Assembly (NCBI GenBank): GCA_031281385.1
Contig: JAITFL010000153.1
Location: 1 to 10,303, forward strand
Source of the DNA: Holophagales bacterium
GTDB lineage: Bacteria > Acidobacteriota > Holophagae > Holophagales > Holophagaceae
Reading direction: 5' to 3'
Length of the DNA stretch: 10,303 nt
Below the pieces are notes generated by a model. It did not search any database, had not been told where the DNA came from, and saw nothing but the letters and a program-made list of their open reading frames with translations. Positions 1 through 6,304 of this stretch are shown piece by piece (the first letter of the stretch is position 1; each line of letters begins with the position of its first letter). The position numbers and the translations under genes were made by a program.

Positions 1-56
1 TAAATGAAGAGGGTTATTTTTAGGCGTTTTGTTGGGGAAGAGCTAACTCGCACAAT

Positions 57-632
57 GTGGACAGTTTGAGAATTCGAATGCTTCGTGAGCAGGAAAACAA
101 ATCGGCATTTGAACTTGCCGTTGACATGGCCCCGAAAATAGAGGCGCCAAACGAGGCCATTTGTCGCTGTATGGAATTTTTGGAAAGCCACCAAGTTTGC
201 TGCGAGTGCTTCCAAACCATGCGGCTGACTATTTCGGAAGCCATCGCAAACGCCTTGGAACACGGCATATTCCGCCTACCTTCCGCACTCAAAGAAGACT
301 TGTTTTACTCGAAGACCGATTGGCTGAACGAAAGGATGGCCGAGTCCGACCAAGGCCATGTGACTCTGAATCTCAAGTTGATGTTCGAGGATGACAGCCC
401 CCAAGAGATCAGCGCCGTCAAAGTCGAAGTCACAGACTCTGGGCCTGGCTTCGACTGGCGCACATACATGAAAAACCACGCGATGCCCCCCGCAGAAAAA
501 ATCTATGGGCGTGGACTCGCCATAATCAAGCTGTATGCAAGCCACATGAGTTTCAACGAAAAGGGAAATTCTATACAGTTCATTATTCCGTGTCGGCGCG
601 GCTCTGTCAATTCAAACTGCCCGTCAGAGTAA
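57..632 (+). CDS. RsbW/SpoIIAB-type serine kinase or ATP-binding regulator
   Basis: A 191-residue protein with a stand-alone GHKL ATPase fold, as in anti-sigma-factor kinases of the RsbW/SpoIIAB type. The N box is at about residues 58-70 (LTISEAIANALEHG, with E61, N65 and H69). The G1 box is DSGPGFDW at 127-134 and the G2 box is GRGLAII at 151-157. There are no membrane segments and no fused phosphatase or receiver. In the family such proteins phosphorylate a STAS-domain antagonist and bind a sigma factor; neither partner is visible here, so the target is unknown. The frame opens after a stop at 21-23 and the first start is GTG at 57. ATG at 78 is an alternative and neither has an ideal ribosome binding site. 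The sequence between the N and G1 boxes (about 71-118) is longer and more acidic than in classical RsbW. The family call is confident, the biological role is not. Confidence 0.85.
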   Translation: MDSLRIRMLREQENKSAFELAVDMAPKIEAPNEAICRCMEFLESHQVCCECFQTMRLTISEAIANALEHGIFRLPSALKEDLFYSKTDWLNERMAESDQGHVTLNLKLMFEDDSPQEISAVKVEVTDSGPGFDWRTYMKNHAMPPAEKIYGRGLAIIKLYASHMSFNEKGNSIQFIIPCRRGSVNSNCPSE

Positions 633-671
633 AATCGCTGGGGCAGGCCGAATTACACCAACTTCGAGTCC

Positions 672-690
672 CAGATTACAATCTGTTTCT
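672..690 (+). terminator. weak candidate terminator after the RsbW-like gene
   Basis: A small hairpin, CAGAT / ATCTG with a TACA loop (672-685), is followed by TTTCTAGTT, 40 bases after the stop of the RsbW-like gene. The stem is short and AT-rich and the T tract is interrupted, so this would be a weak intrinsic terminator at best. Confidence 0.25.
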
Positions 691-818
691 AGTTCCTGAT
701 TTTATCTTTCATCTTCGGGGCGGTAAACTAAGCGGCTTGCTTCGATTTTTACCGGATCATGGAGTTCGCCCGGATGCTGAATCATACGCCCGGCGGTTTC
801 ATTGTGCCGGTTGAGCAC

Positions 819-838
819 GCAGCGCGGTCATGCGCTGC
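819..838. repeat. 7-bp inverted repeat (hairpin)
   Basis: GCAGCGC (819-825) and GCGCTGC (832-838) are perfect inverted copies around a 6-base loop. The hairpin sits where two protein-like minus-strand frames meet (ending at 799 and beginning at 818). No T tract follows on either strand, so it does not look like an intrinsic terminator. Confidence 0.6.
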
Positions 839-911
839 TTGAACTCGGGACGAGCATTTTGCAGCCTGTTGCGTTTTGTGCCGGGGCGTGGAAAAGCTTT
901 CCGGATGCTAA

Positions 912-967
912 CTGGGGATTCGCTCGGGCCCGCCGCGCATGCGCGTTGAACCCTCGCTACTCCCCAG
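912..967. repeat. 7-bp inverted repeat enclosing a 12-bp palindrome
   Basis: CTGGGGA (912-918) and TCCCCAG (961-967) are perfect inverted copies separated by 42 bases. Between them lies the perfect palindrome CGCGCATGCGCG (934-945). The nested arrangement could fold as an RNA or mark a small mobile or repeat element. Confidence 0.55.
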
Positions 968-1063
968 ACCCCTAGTACTCGCCTCGCTTACTGCTCTATG
1001 TACGGGCAGATACATGGAGATGACTTCGATGAGCGCGGAAAGGGTTTTGTAAGAGGCTCTGTA

Positions 1064-1357
1064 TCATATAGAATACCTCGTTGGGTGCGTCCTGCTGGAG
1101 CGAAAGAACAACAGAGTGTGGCCTATGGTCCATACATGCTCTAGGCCAGGGACGCTCTTTTGAAGCGCAGACACAACGGATGCCTCGTCTTCCGCCGTGT
1201 TGCTGTTGAGCTTCACCTTTATCAGCTCTAAGCTGTCTAGCATGATGTCTATCTCTTGGGCCAACGCATCTGTTACGCCCCCCTTGCCTATGTGCAGGAC
1301 GGGCTTTAGGTGGTGGGCCTCGGCCTTGAGTATTCGTTTTTGTTTTGACGTTAGCAT
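1064..1357 (-). CDS. yhbY: YhbY-family RNA-binding protein (CRM domain)
   Basis: A 97-residue single-domain CRM (CRS1/YhbY) protein, the same length as Escherichia coli YhbY. The domain covers nearly the whole protein, with the conserved GKGG loop at residues 24-27 after LKPVLHIG and the C-terminal strand VWTIGHTLLFFRSS. Family members bind RNA and YhbY associates with precursors of the large ribosomal subunit, so a role in 50S assembly is expected. The ATG is preceded on the minus strand by GAGG at a normal distance. The gene starts 23 bases after the stop of the LytTR regulator on the same strand and is probably co-transcribed with it, an unexpected pairing of a ribosome-assembly gene with a signalling pair. 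The 3' end abuts the repeat-like region. Confidence 0.92.
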   Translation of the reverse strand: MLTSKQKRILKAEAHHLKPVLHIGKGGVTDALAQEIDIMLDSLELIKVKLNSNTAEDEASVVSALQKSVPGLEHVWTIGHTLLFFRSSRTHPTRYSI

Positions 1358-1380
1358 GTTTGCCTCAATTTAATCATAGA

Positions 1381-2139
1381 TCACTCCCTGCCTATGACGC
1401 TCTTGAGCCTAGCGTAGCCAGCCTTGCTGACAGGCAGCTTTGCTCCGCATTTTAGGACGGCCGCCCAGCTGTCAGTTTCGGTTTTCTCCAAGCGCAAAAG
1501 GCGATCCAACTGGATGATGTAAGAGCGGTGAATCCTCAAGAAGCGACTTGGATCCAAGCGTTGCTCCAAGCTGGTGATGGTCTGCTGCTTTAGGTAGCCT
1601 TTTTCTGGCGTCTTGAGAAGCACGTAATCGTCCTGCGCTTGAACGTAGTCAAGGTCGGCAAGGGGGACTAAGGTAATTTTGGGGCCGTCTTTCACCGCTA
1701 TTCTGTCCAAGGGCCAATCGCCCTTTGCAGTGTTCGCCAAATCAGCGGCCAGCGCCCTTGTCAACCCTCCACTTGCCAGCCGCGCCTTTGCCCGCTCGAT
1801 GGCTTCATCAAAGCGCTCGCGGCTGAAAGGCTTTAGTAGGTAGTCAACCGCGTGGACTTCAAAGGCCTTCAGTGCATGCTGGTCGTACGCGGTGACGAAA
1901 ATAACCACGGGCATAGGATCCAGCAGTTCCAGCACCTCAAACCCATCCAGTTTTGGCATTTGGATGTCTAAAAACAGCAATCCAGGCTTTAGCTCGTTTA
2001 CGGCCTTGACCGCCTCGAAGCCATTGCTGCACTCTGCGGCCAGCTCTATGTCTCGGTGGATTGCTAGATGCTCTATGACAACGGCTCTGGCCAAATCCTC
2101 ATCGTCAACGACAACTGCTTTGATCAACCGCTCATTCAT
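1381..2139 (-). CDS. LytTR-family response regulator
   Basis: A 252-residue response regulator. The receiver domain (about 5-120) has the acidic pair D12/D13, the phosphoacceptor D58 in LFLDIQMPKLDGFE, T83 and the conserved lysine K103 in LLKPF. A linker (about 120-145) leads to a C-terminal LytTR DNA-binding domain (about 147-250) with the signatures DYVLLKT and FLRIHRSYIIQLD. In the family, phosphorylation drives dimer binding to paired direct repeats upstream of target genes. Its ATG overlaps the last 8 bases of the kinase gene upstream, and GGGAG stands just ahead, so the two are translationally coupled and form a cognate pair. Likely targets are the adjacent LiaF-like genes, but this is inference. 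Confidence 0.95.
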   Translation of the reverse strand: MNERLIKAVVVDDEDLARAVVIEHLAIHRDIELAAECSNGFEAVKAVNELKPGLLFLDIQMPKLDGFEVLELLDPMPVVIFVTAYDQHALKAFEVHAVDYLLKPFSRERFDEAIERAKARLASGGLTRALAADLANTAKGDWPLDRIAVKDGPKITLVPLADLDYVQAQDDYVLLKTPEKGYLKQQTITSLEQRLDPSRFLRIHRSYIIQLDRLLRLEKTETDSWAAVLKCGAKLPVSKAGYARLKSVIGRE

Positions 2140-3196
2140 TGTTCGCTCCCTTCAAAACTAGCGGAAAATTGAGACGAACCTTAAAAGTGCCGCCGCCTCG
2201 GCTTGCCTGCAATAGGGCCTCTTCGCCAAAAAAAGTGGCCAGCCTTTGCTGCACCTGCCTAAGGCCAAGGCCCAGCCCTTTGGTGGAAGCCACCGCAGCA
2301 AAATCGTCCGCCGGGTTCTCCAATTCAATCATTGCCAACTCGCCCTTTGCTTCCGCCCTCAACCGCACGGTTCCACCCTCTATCGTCTGCGCGATACCGT
2401 GTTTGATTGCGTTTTCCGCCAGCGGCTGCAGCAATAATGTCGGTATCTCGGCGCAAAGGCATGCATCGGAAATGTTCCACTCCACCGTCAGGCGCGGCGC
2501 GAAGCGGATCTGCTCAATGGCAAAATAATTTTTGAGCAAGTCAAGCTCTTCCGAAAGGGCTACAGACTGTTTTTCGCCCAGGCGCAAGCCCTTCCTCAAA
2601 AAATCGGCGAGAAGTACGCACATTTCGCGGGCCTTGGCTGGATCAGCCGTAGTGAGCGCACTTATGGAGTTGAGGCTGTTGAACAAAAAATGCGGGTTCA
2701 GCTGTGCCCTCAGCGCACGGAGCTCGGCCTCCCTAGCCATCACGCGCAGCTCCTGCCCCGTCCTCTCGGCCTCCCTAGACTTTACGTGGGCAATGTAGAT
2801 GTAATAAACCGCCTCGCACAGAGCGCAGGCCACAAAACCCATCAACGCAAGGTCAACGAACTTGGGGGTCAAAAACTCTGCATCCCCCCACAGCGCGATG
2901 GCGCGCGTCGCCAGAAGCATCGCAGTCGCCCATATTGACCCAAAGATGAACGCCAGAGCCGCCAGAGACGGCAGCAACATAGCCAAATCAGTTCTCTCGG
3001 GCCTCAATGCACGGCAAGGATAATAGACAGGTAAAAAGAGTAGCCCCCAAAAAAAGGCGGCGAGGCCCCCAAATTCCATAGAGTACGCTAGCTGATGGCC
3101 CAACCCCACCATTACCCCGGAAATAGCCAAACCAGCGCACAGCCAACCGATGAGGTAGGCCACCAAGTTTCCTAGGTTTGCCAGGATTGGGTGCAT
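2132..3196 (-). CDS. LytS/YehU-type membrane histidine kinase
   Basis: A 354-residue sensor kinase of the His_kinase (PF06580) class. The N-terminal third is hydrophobic with about four membrane segments (roughly 8-32, 40-62, 72-98, 112-136) and no sizeable extracellular domain. A short coiled linker (138-163) precedes the phosphoacceptor H169 in LRAQLNPHFLFNSLNS. The ATPase has its N box at 255-268 (LLLQPLAENAIKHG) and a glycine box at 307-319 (GLGLGLRQVQQRL). The usual D-x-G of the G1 box is degenerate (ELENPADDF), as in some members of this class. Kinases with so little outside the membrane often sense through partner membrane proteins, which fits the LiaF-like genes just upstream. No ribosome binding site precedes the ATG; instead a perfect TATAAT ends 5 bases before it. 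The gene overlaps the regulator gene by 8 bases. Confidence 0.93.
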   Translation of the reverse strand: MHPILANLGNLVAYLIGWLCAGLAISGVMVGLGHQLAYSMEFGGLAAFFWGLLFLPVYYPCRALRPERTDLAMLLPSLAALAFIFGSIWATAMLLATRAIALWGDAEFLTPKFVDLALMGFVACALCEAVYYIYIAHVKSREAERTGQELRVMAREAELRALRAQLNPHFLFNSLNSISALTTADPAKAREMCVLLADFLRKGLRLGEKQSVALSEELDLLKNYFAIEQIRFAPRLTVEWNISDACLCAEIPTLLLQPLAENAIKHGIAQTIEGGTVRLRAEAKGELAMIELENPADDFAAVASTKGLGLGLRQVQQRLATFFGEEALLQASRGGGTFKVRLNFPLVLKGANNE

Positions 3197-3243
3197 GAGG
3201 AATTATAACAAACGCAACTTGGTATTAGTGGTCAAAGGTCAAG
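3197..3243 (-). promoter_or_regulatory. candidate promoter and direct repeat ahead of the LytS-type kinase
   Basis: In the 61-base gap before the kinase gene, the minus strand carries a perfect TATAAT (3207-3202) only 5 bases before the ATG. Transcription from it would start at or next to the start codon and give a leaderless message. No -35 box lies at the usual 17 bp. Farther up is a tight direct repeat, TTGACC-T-TTGACC (3242-3230), whose nearer copy is 22 bases from the -10, too far for a standard promoter but suitable as an activator or repressor site. AT-rich chance matches cannot be excluded. Confidence 0.4.
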
Positions 3244-3257
3244 CACTGCAAAGCACA

Positions 3258-3656
3258 TCACTTCACCACTATGCCGCCAAGAATCGCAGTGCCGGTCACC
3301 ACCAGCTTTGGGCGCGCGCTGCCATCTGCGGGCTGTTGGACGCTCTGGTCGTCCACTTCGCTCAAAAAGGCGGATGCTTGGATGGACACATCCCACTCTT
3401 TGGGCAAAAGTATCACCACTCCGCTAAATAGAGCAAAGACGTTTATCTTTGCAGTGTCATGCTTCATTGTCGTCTGGCGCAAGTCCAGCTCGACTCCACC
3501 GAAAATCGCCTGTATTGCCCCCCCATCGAACACGCCGCTGTTTGGCTTGAGCTTTTGTCCGCTAAATATCGCGTTGATGGGGATAAAATCGTCCGGATTG
3601 TTTTGCTCGGGCTTAGCCACGAAATTGGACTGGCTGTATTCGCTGTATTTATCCAT
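3258..3656 (-). CDS. soluble LiaF C-terminal-domain protein (duplicate)
   Basis: A 132-residue protein with no membrane segment and no signal peptide. From about residue 25 it matches the C-terminal domain of its upstream neighbour. Shared blocks include GG.I.AIFGG.E.DLRQ, MKH.TA.I.VFALF, and the terminal ARPKL.VTGT. This is the LiaF C-terminal type fold, a beta-rich domain that in LiaF proteins acts on a membrane kinase or cell-envelope signal. Both proteins begin MD-[EK]-Y, so the copy may have kept the original 5' end and lost the membrane part. AGGGG lies 8 bases before the ATG, and the gene starts 13 bases after the previous stop, so it is in the same operon. Several glycines conserved in the longer copy are changed here (for example FALFSGVV against FALFGGGE), suggesting divergence of function. 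Confidence 0.85.
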   Translation of the reverse strand: MDKYSEYSQSNFVAKPEQNNPDDFIPINAIFSGQKLKPNSGVFDGGAIQAIFGGVELDLRQTTMKHDTAKINVFALFSGVVILLPKEWDVSIQASAFLSEVDDQSVQQPADGSARPKLVVTGTAILGGIVVK

Positions 3657-3669
3657 TCGCTGGCCCCTT

Positions 3670-4401
3670 TTATTTCAACTCGATCCCGCCAAACATTACG
3701 GTGCCAGTCACCAGCAGTTTGGGGCGCGCACCCGCTGCCGTTGGCAGATTGATGGTCCTGTCCTCCACTCCACCTGCCACCGCCGAAACCAACACGGATA
3801 CCTCCCACCCCTCGGGCACAAGTATCTCTCCGCCGCCAAAAAGGGCAAACACGTCAATCCTGGCAGTTTCGTGTTTCATCTTGACTTGGCGCAGGTCTAT
3901 CTCAAAGCCGCCGAAAATTGCCGTTATCTCTCCCCCTGCGAACATGCCGCCGTTGGGTTTGTGCTTGTATGCGCTCAATATTGCGGTGCCGCGCGCAAAG
4001 TCGCCGGACTTGTTCAGCTCTACAGGCACTTTCCGGTGCCTTTTGACTGCGTGGAAGACGATAAAGACGCCGATGGCCACAAGAATGCTGGGCCAGATGA
4101 TGTCACCGAGGTTGAACCGCCCCCATACGGTGCGGGCAAAGAGCAAAAGACCGATGGCGAGTATCACCCATCCGCCAACGCTGCGGAACTTCTTCTCCAA
4201 AATTTTCACCACCCCCACCGCAATTATGATCAAGGGCCACAGAGCTATCGGCCGCACATCCAGCCACGGCGGGAAGAATGAAGTCAGTTTTTCAAGCGCA
4301 ATCAAGATGCCCAACATCATCAGTCCGATGCCGATGGTCATAAGGGTGAAATTTACCTTTGACCTTGGTGACAGATTGTTCAGATTGTTGTATTCGTCCA
4401 T
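3670..4401 (-). CDS. LiaF-like membrane protein
   Basis: A 243-residue protein with the LiaF architecture. A short hydrophilic N-terminus (1-16) precedes four membrane helices (about 17-38, 51-68, 75-94, 99-119), then the basic stretch KRHRK and a cytoplasmic or surface C-terminal domain (about 135-243). The C-terminal domain is the LiaF type, with AIFGGFEIDLRQ (161-172) and FALFGGGEILVPEGW (185-199). In Bacillus LiaF inhibits the LiaS kinase until envelope stress occurs; here it probably modulates the LytS-type kinase encoded two genes downstream. The ATG has GGGAG at a good distance and lies 11 bases after the stop of the preceding membrane gene. The next gene is a partial copy of this one. 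Confidence 0.88.
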   Translation of the reverse strand: MDEYNNLNNLSPRSKVNFTLMTIGIGLMMLGILIALEKLTSFFPPWLDVRPIALWPLIIIAVGVVKILEKKFRSVGGWVILAIGLLLFARTVWGRFNLGDIIWPSILVAIGVFIVFHAVKRHRKVPVELNKSGDFARGTAILSAYKHKPNGGMFAGGEITAIFGGFEIDLRQVKMKHETARIDVFALFGGGEILVPEGWEVSVLVSAVAGGVEDRTINLPTAAGARPKLLVTGTVMFGGIELK

Positions 4402-4412
4402 GGTTTTCTCCC

Positions 4413-4928
4413 TTAGTTGTAGTTGCCGTAGTTGTTGTTGTCGTTAGCGGCATCGCTTTCGCTTCCAGAACTGATGGACACAGCGCCTGTGCCACCCTCG
4501 CCGCCTTCATCTTCGTGCATGGGCCATTCATCCCGGGCGTATTGCTGCTCTTTGTCCCTCCGGCAGCTTTTCTTTGGCAAGAATGCCTTTACAGTGATGA
4601 GGAGTCCCACCCAAATCATCACAACGGGCCACCACATTTCGATGAACCTGAAATGGAAGCTGCCGTAGTGGATCTGCAGTTGGGCAAGCTGCAGCAGTGC
4701 GCCCCCCATCAAAAGGATCTGCCCCCAGATGCTGAAAAAGCCCCTGTTCCAAATCCTCACCAGCCCCGCCACTATCAGCGCACAGGGCCAATAGATCAAC
4801 ACATCCTCAATGTATATGTAGTAAAGGTTGTGCAGCAGAAACGCCGCGCCCAGCCCTATGAGGATGATGCCGAATATGATGCCTTTTGGTATTTGAGGGC
4901 GCATCGGCCCTTCCCTTCCGCAATTCAT
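4413..4928 (-). CDS. four-helix LiaI/LiaF-type transmembrane protein
   Basis: A 171-residue membrane protein with four hydrophobic helices arranged as two pairs, the pattern of LiaI and of the LiaF transmembrane region (DUF5668-like). The helices lie at about GIIFGIILIGLGAAFLL, the DVLIYWPCALIVAGLVRIW segment, the FFSIWGQILLMGGALLQL segment and the WWPVVMIWVGLLITVKAF segment. A basic stop (KKSCRRDK) leads into an acidic, Gly/Ser/Asn-rich tail ending NDNNNYGNYN, probably disordered. I chose ATG 4928 because GGGAGG precedes it; an in-frame TTG at 4976 would extend into a perfect GC hairpin. A second ATG, eight codons in, also follows a purine-rich run. It is the first gene of the envelope cassette. 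Confidence 0.82.
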   Translation of the reverse strand: MNCGREGPMRPQIPKGIIFGIILIGLGAAFLLHNLYYIYIEDVLIYWPCALIVAGLVRIWNRGFFSIWGQILLMGGALLQLAQLQIHYGSFHFRFIEMWWPVVMIWVGLLITVKAFLPKKSCRRDKEQQYARDEWPMHEDEGGEGGTGAVSISSGSESDAANDNNNYGNYN

Positions 4929-4932
4929 GAAA

Positions 4933-4967
4933 CCTCCCAAGTGATAGCGGGGCGGAGAATCCGCCCC
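4933..4967 (-). promoter_or_regulatory. GC hairpin and ribosome binding site in the leader of the envelope operon
   Basis: Perfect 8-bp arms GGGGCGGA (4949-4956) and TCCGCCCC (4960-4967) enclose a 3-base centre. The structure lies about 20 bases before the start codon at 4928, with the ribosome binding site GGGAGG (4938-4933) between them. No T run follows, so it is not an intrinsic terminator for the gene upstream. It may be an operator or an mRNA leader hairpin that affects stability or translation of the cassette. Confidence 0.5.
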
Positions 4968-5086
4968 ACGATTCAAATGTAGGATGGTTTTATGCCGCTG
5001 GGTTGGGCAAATCGGCCAATGGGCCTAATTAGTCGGCGAAGCGAATCTATTTTAGGGCCTACGCCAAAAAAAGTTGGGACAGCCTT

Positions 5087-5509
5087 CTACGCCCTCATGT
5101 CCAATACAGTCCCCATCATCTGGGTGGCGTTTGGGGTGCCGGTAGTGGGGTTTGGTGCATAGGTGTTTTGGTTCGCAGCCAAGTTGGCCGCTTCTCTGTT
5201 ATCCCTATCCGCCTGCCTGCCCTGCTGGATGTTGTTGTTCGTACGCTCATCCTGCTCATCCGTGCGCCTTTGGGCGGCCTGGTTCGCCCGGTTGGCTTGG
5301 TCGGTTTGATTGGCTTGGTTGGTCCTCGCCTCGTTGCCTGCCTGGACAGTTTGGTTGGCCTGGGCGACTTGGGCAGCTTGTTCCTGGCGCTTCGTCTGAA
5401 GCTCTTCCGCCTTCAGGTTAGCCGCATTGTTGTTGGCCTGCGCCAGCGGGTTTTGAACCGCTGGATTCGCCACAGGGGGGGCCATTCTCGTGGTTGCTTG
5501 GACTTCCAT
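5087..5509 (-). CDS. small Ala/Asn/Gln-rich hypothetical protein
   Basis: A 140-residue protein that I do not recognise. The composition is extreme: Ala, Asn and Gln dominate, with runs of a QAN-type repeat (QANQT, NQANQ, DQANRANQ) at about 48-78, then an acidic-basic stretch (RRTDEQDERTNNN). There is no signal peptide and no membrane segment; disorder or a long helix is likely. The ends look less repetitive: MEVQATTRMAPP at the start and QMMGTVLDMRA at the finish. The closing motif recalls the C-terminus of small motility-associated proteins, but this is only a resemblance. The start is well supported: GGAGG lies 6 bases before the ATG. The gene sits alone between AT-rich leader DNA and the envelope operon on the same strand. 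Confidence 0.7.
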   Translation of the reverse strand: MEVQATTRMAPPVANPAVQNPLAQANNNAANLKAEELQTKRQEQAAQVAQANQTVQAGNEARTNQANQTDQANRANQAAQRRTDEQDERTNNNIQQGRQADRDNREAANLAANQNTYAPNPTTGTPNATQMMGTVLDMRA

Positions 5510-5660
5510 TACGCACCTCCGCTCAGTTGGTCATATTAAGTGTATGGCAAAAAAGGGGCTAGTGGGCAAAAAAAAATACATTTATTCAAGATTGATAGAT
5601 GTTGATAAAATATTTATAGAGTGGCCCTGTATCAAAGCGTCCGGGATCAGAAGTTAAGGG
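5510..5660 (-). promoter_or_regulatory. AT-rich leader region with candidate promoter
   Basis: The 151 bases between the YigZ gene and the Ala/Asn/Gln-rich gene are AT-rich, with A tracts of nine (5568-5576) and six (5549-5554) bases. On the minus strand TTGATA (5635-5630) and TATTTT (5612-5607) are spaced by 17 bases, a plausible but weak sigma-70 promoter with a leader of about 90 bases. TATAAA at 5618-5613 is an alternative -10 with no -35. No strong hairpin-plus-T terminator for the YigZ gene is visible. Confidence 0.3.
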
Positions 5661-6269
5661 TCAGCTCCAGATAACCTTCCCACCCCGGCTCTTCTCAGCC
5701 CAGGCCATGTCGAAACCGGCGCAGTCTTCAACGGGCAGCCTAAAGTGTATTTTGGCCCACTCGCCGTCAAATTCTCGCCCAACGATCTCTGCGTCTTTGA
5801 AACTGGCCAACAGGGAAAATGGCAGATGCGCCAGCTCCTGCGAAGCCTCTATCATGCCCCGGGCCATAATCTTGATTTCTTCAAACAGCCCTTTTGCCTC
5901 TGCCTCGCCTATCGCCCCAAGGGCGGCGGCAGCGTAAGCCCTCGCCAGCCCGCCCGTACCCAGCTTGGTGCCTCCGAACCAGCGGACACAAACCACAAGG
6001 GAGTCAGTTATTTCATGGCCTTCCAGAACTTTCAGCATGGGCTGGCCCGCAGTCCCCGATGGCTCGCCATCGTCGTCGCAACCTTGCGCCGACACGGGGA
6101 GACCCTCCCGCCACGCGGCGCAATGATGCGTAGCGTCATGGTATTTTTTGCGGGCGGAGGCCAACAGCGCTTCTCTAGTGGATGCGTCGGGCGCCGGGTG
6201 CAACTCCGCCAAAAAGACTGATGCCTTTTCACGGGAGCGGAAAGTGGCGGCTTCTTTGAGTTTCTTCAT
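5661..6269 (-). CDS. yigZ: YigZ/IMPACT-family protein
   Basis: A 202-residue protein of the bacterial YigZ (YvyE) branch of the IMPACT family, with length typical for the family. The N-terminal IMPACT domain holds its signature blocks: KYHDATHHCAAWR (42-54), DDDGEPSGTAGQPML (65-79) and VRWFGGTKLGTGGLARAY (95-112). A smaller C-terminal domain (about 133-200) has the ferredoxin-like arrangement expected for DUF1949. The family is linked to translation control in eukaryotes; the bacterial function is not firmly established, though nucleic-acid binding has been proposed. No ribosome binding site precedes the ATG at 6269. A CATAAT hexamer (6279-6274) ends 4 bases before it. The gene follows the HAD gene by 86 bases on the same strand. 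Confidence 0.93.
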   Translation of the reverse strand: MKKLKEAATFRSREKASVFLAELHPAPDASTREALLASARKKYHDATHHCAAWREGLPVSAQGCDDDGEPSGTAGQPMLKVLEGHEITDSLVVCVRWFGGTKLGTGGLARAYAAAALGAIGEAEAKGLFEEIKIMARGMIEASQELAHLPFSLLASFKDAEIVGREFDGEWAKIHFRLPVEDCAGFDMAWAEKSRGGKVIWS

Positions 6270-6304
6270 CTATATTATGATAGCCGGAATTGGGGCCAAG
6301 AGGT

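Larger units (their letters stand above)
633..1063. other. non-coding, repeat-like region between convergent genes
   Basis: There is no convincing gene in these 431 bases, which lie between the 3' ends of two convergent genes. From about 790 the sequence becomes GC-rich and unlike its flanks. It holds a hairpin at 819-838, a 12-bp perfect palindrome CGCGCATGCGCG at 934-945, and the outer arms CTGGGGA (912-918) and TCCCCAG (961-967). Several frames read as protein-like without a usable start. The minus-strand frame 799-987 is open for 62 codons and contains no ATG, GTG or TTG until its residue 53. A second minus-strand frame at 702-818 begins with GTG and lacks a ribosome binding site. The picture fits a dispersed repeat, a gene remnant or a structured RNA; the sequence alone does not decide between them. 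Confidence 0.5.

Noticed and set aside
4..69. A 21-codon open frame at the left edge (ATG 4 to TGA 69)
   Set aside because: It overlaps the start of the RsbW-like gene in another frame and has no ribosome binding site; too short to support.
590..814. Plus-strand 74-codon frame overlapping the end of the RsbW-like gene
   Set aside because: It starts inside that gene with no ribosome binding site and shows no recognisable domain.
3271..4281. Plus-strand open frame (336 codons) across the LiaF-like genes
   Set aside because: It is antisense to two clear LiaF-domain genes with good ribosome binding sites, and its product is Cys/His/Pro-rich without motifs.
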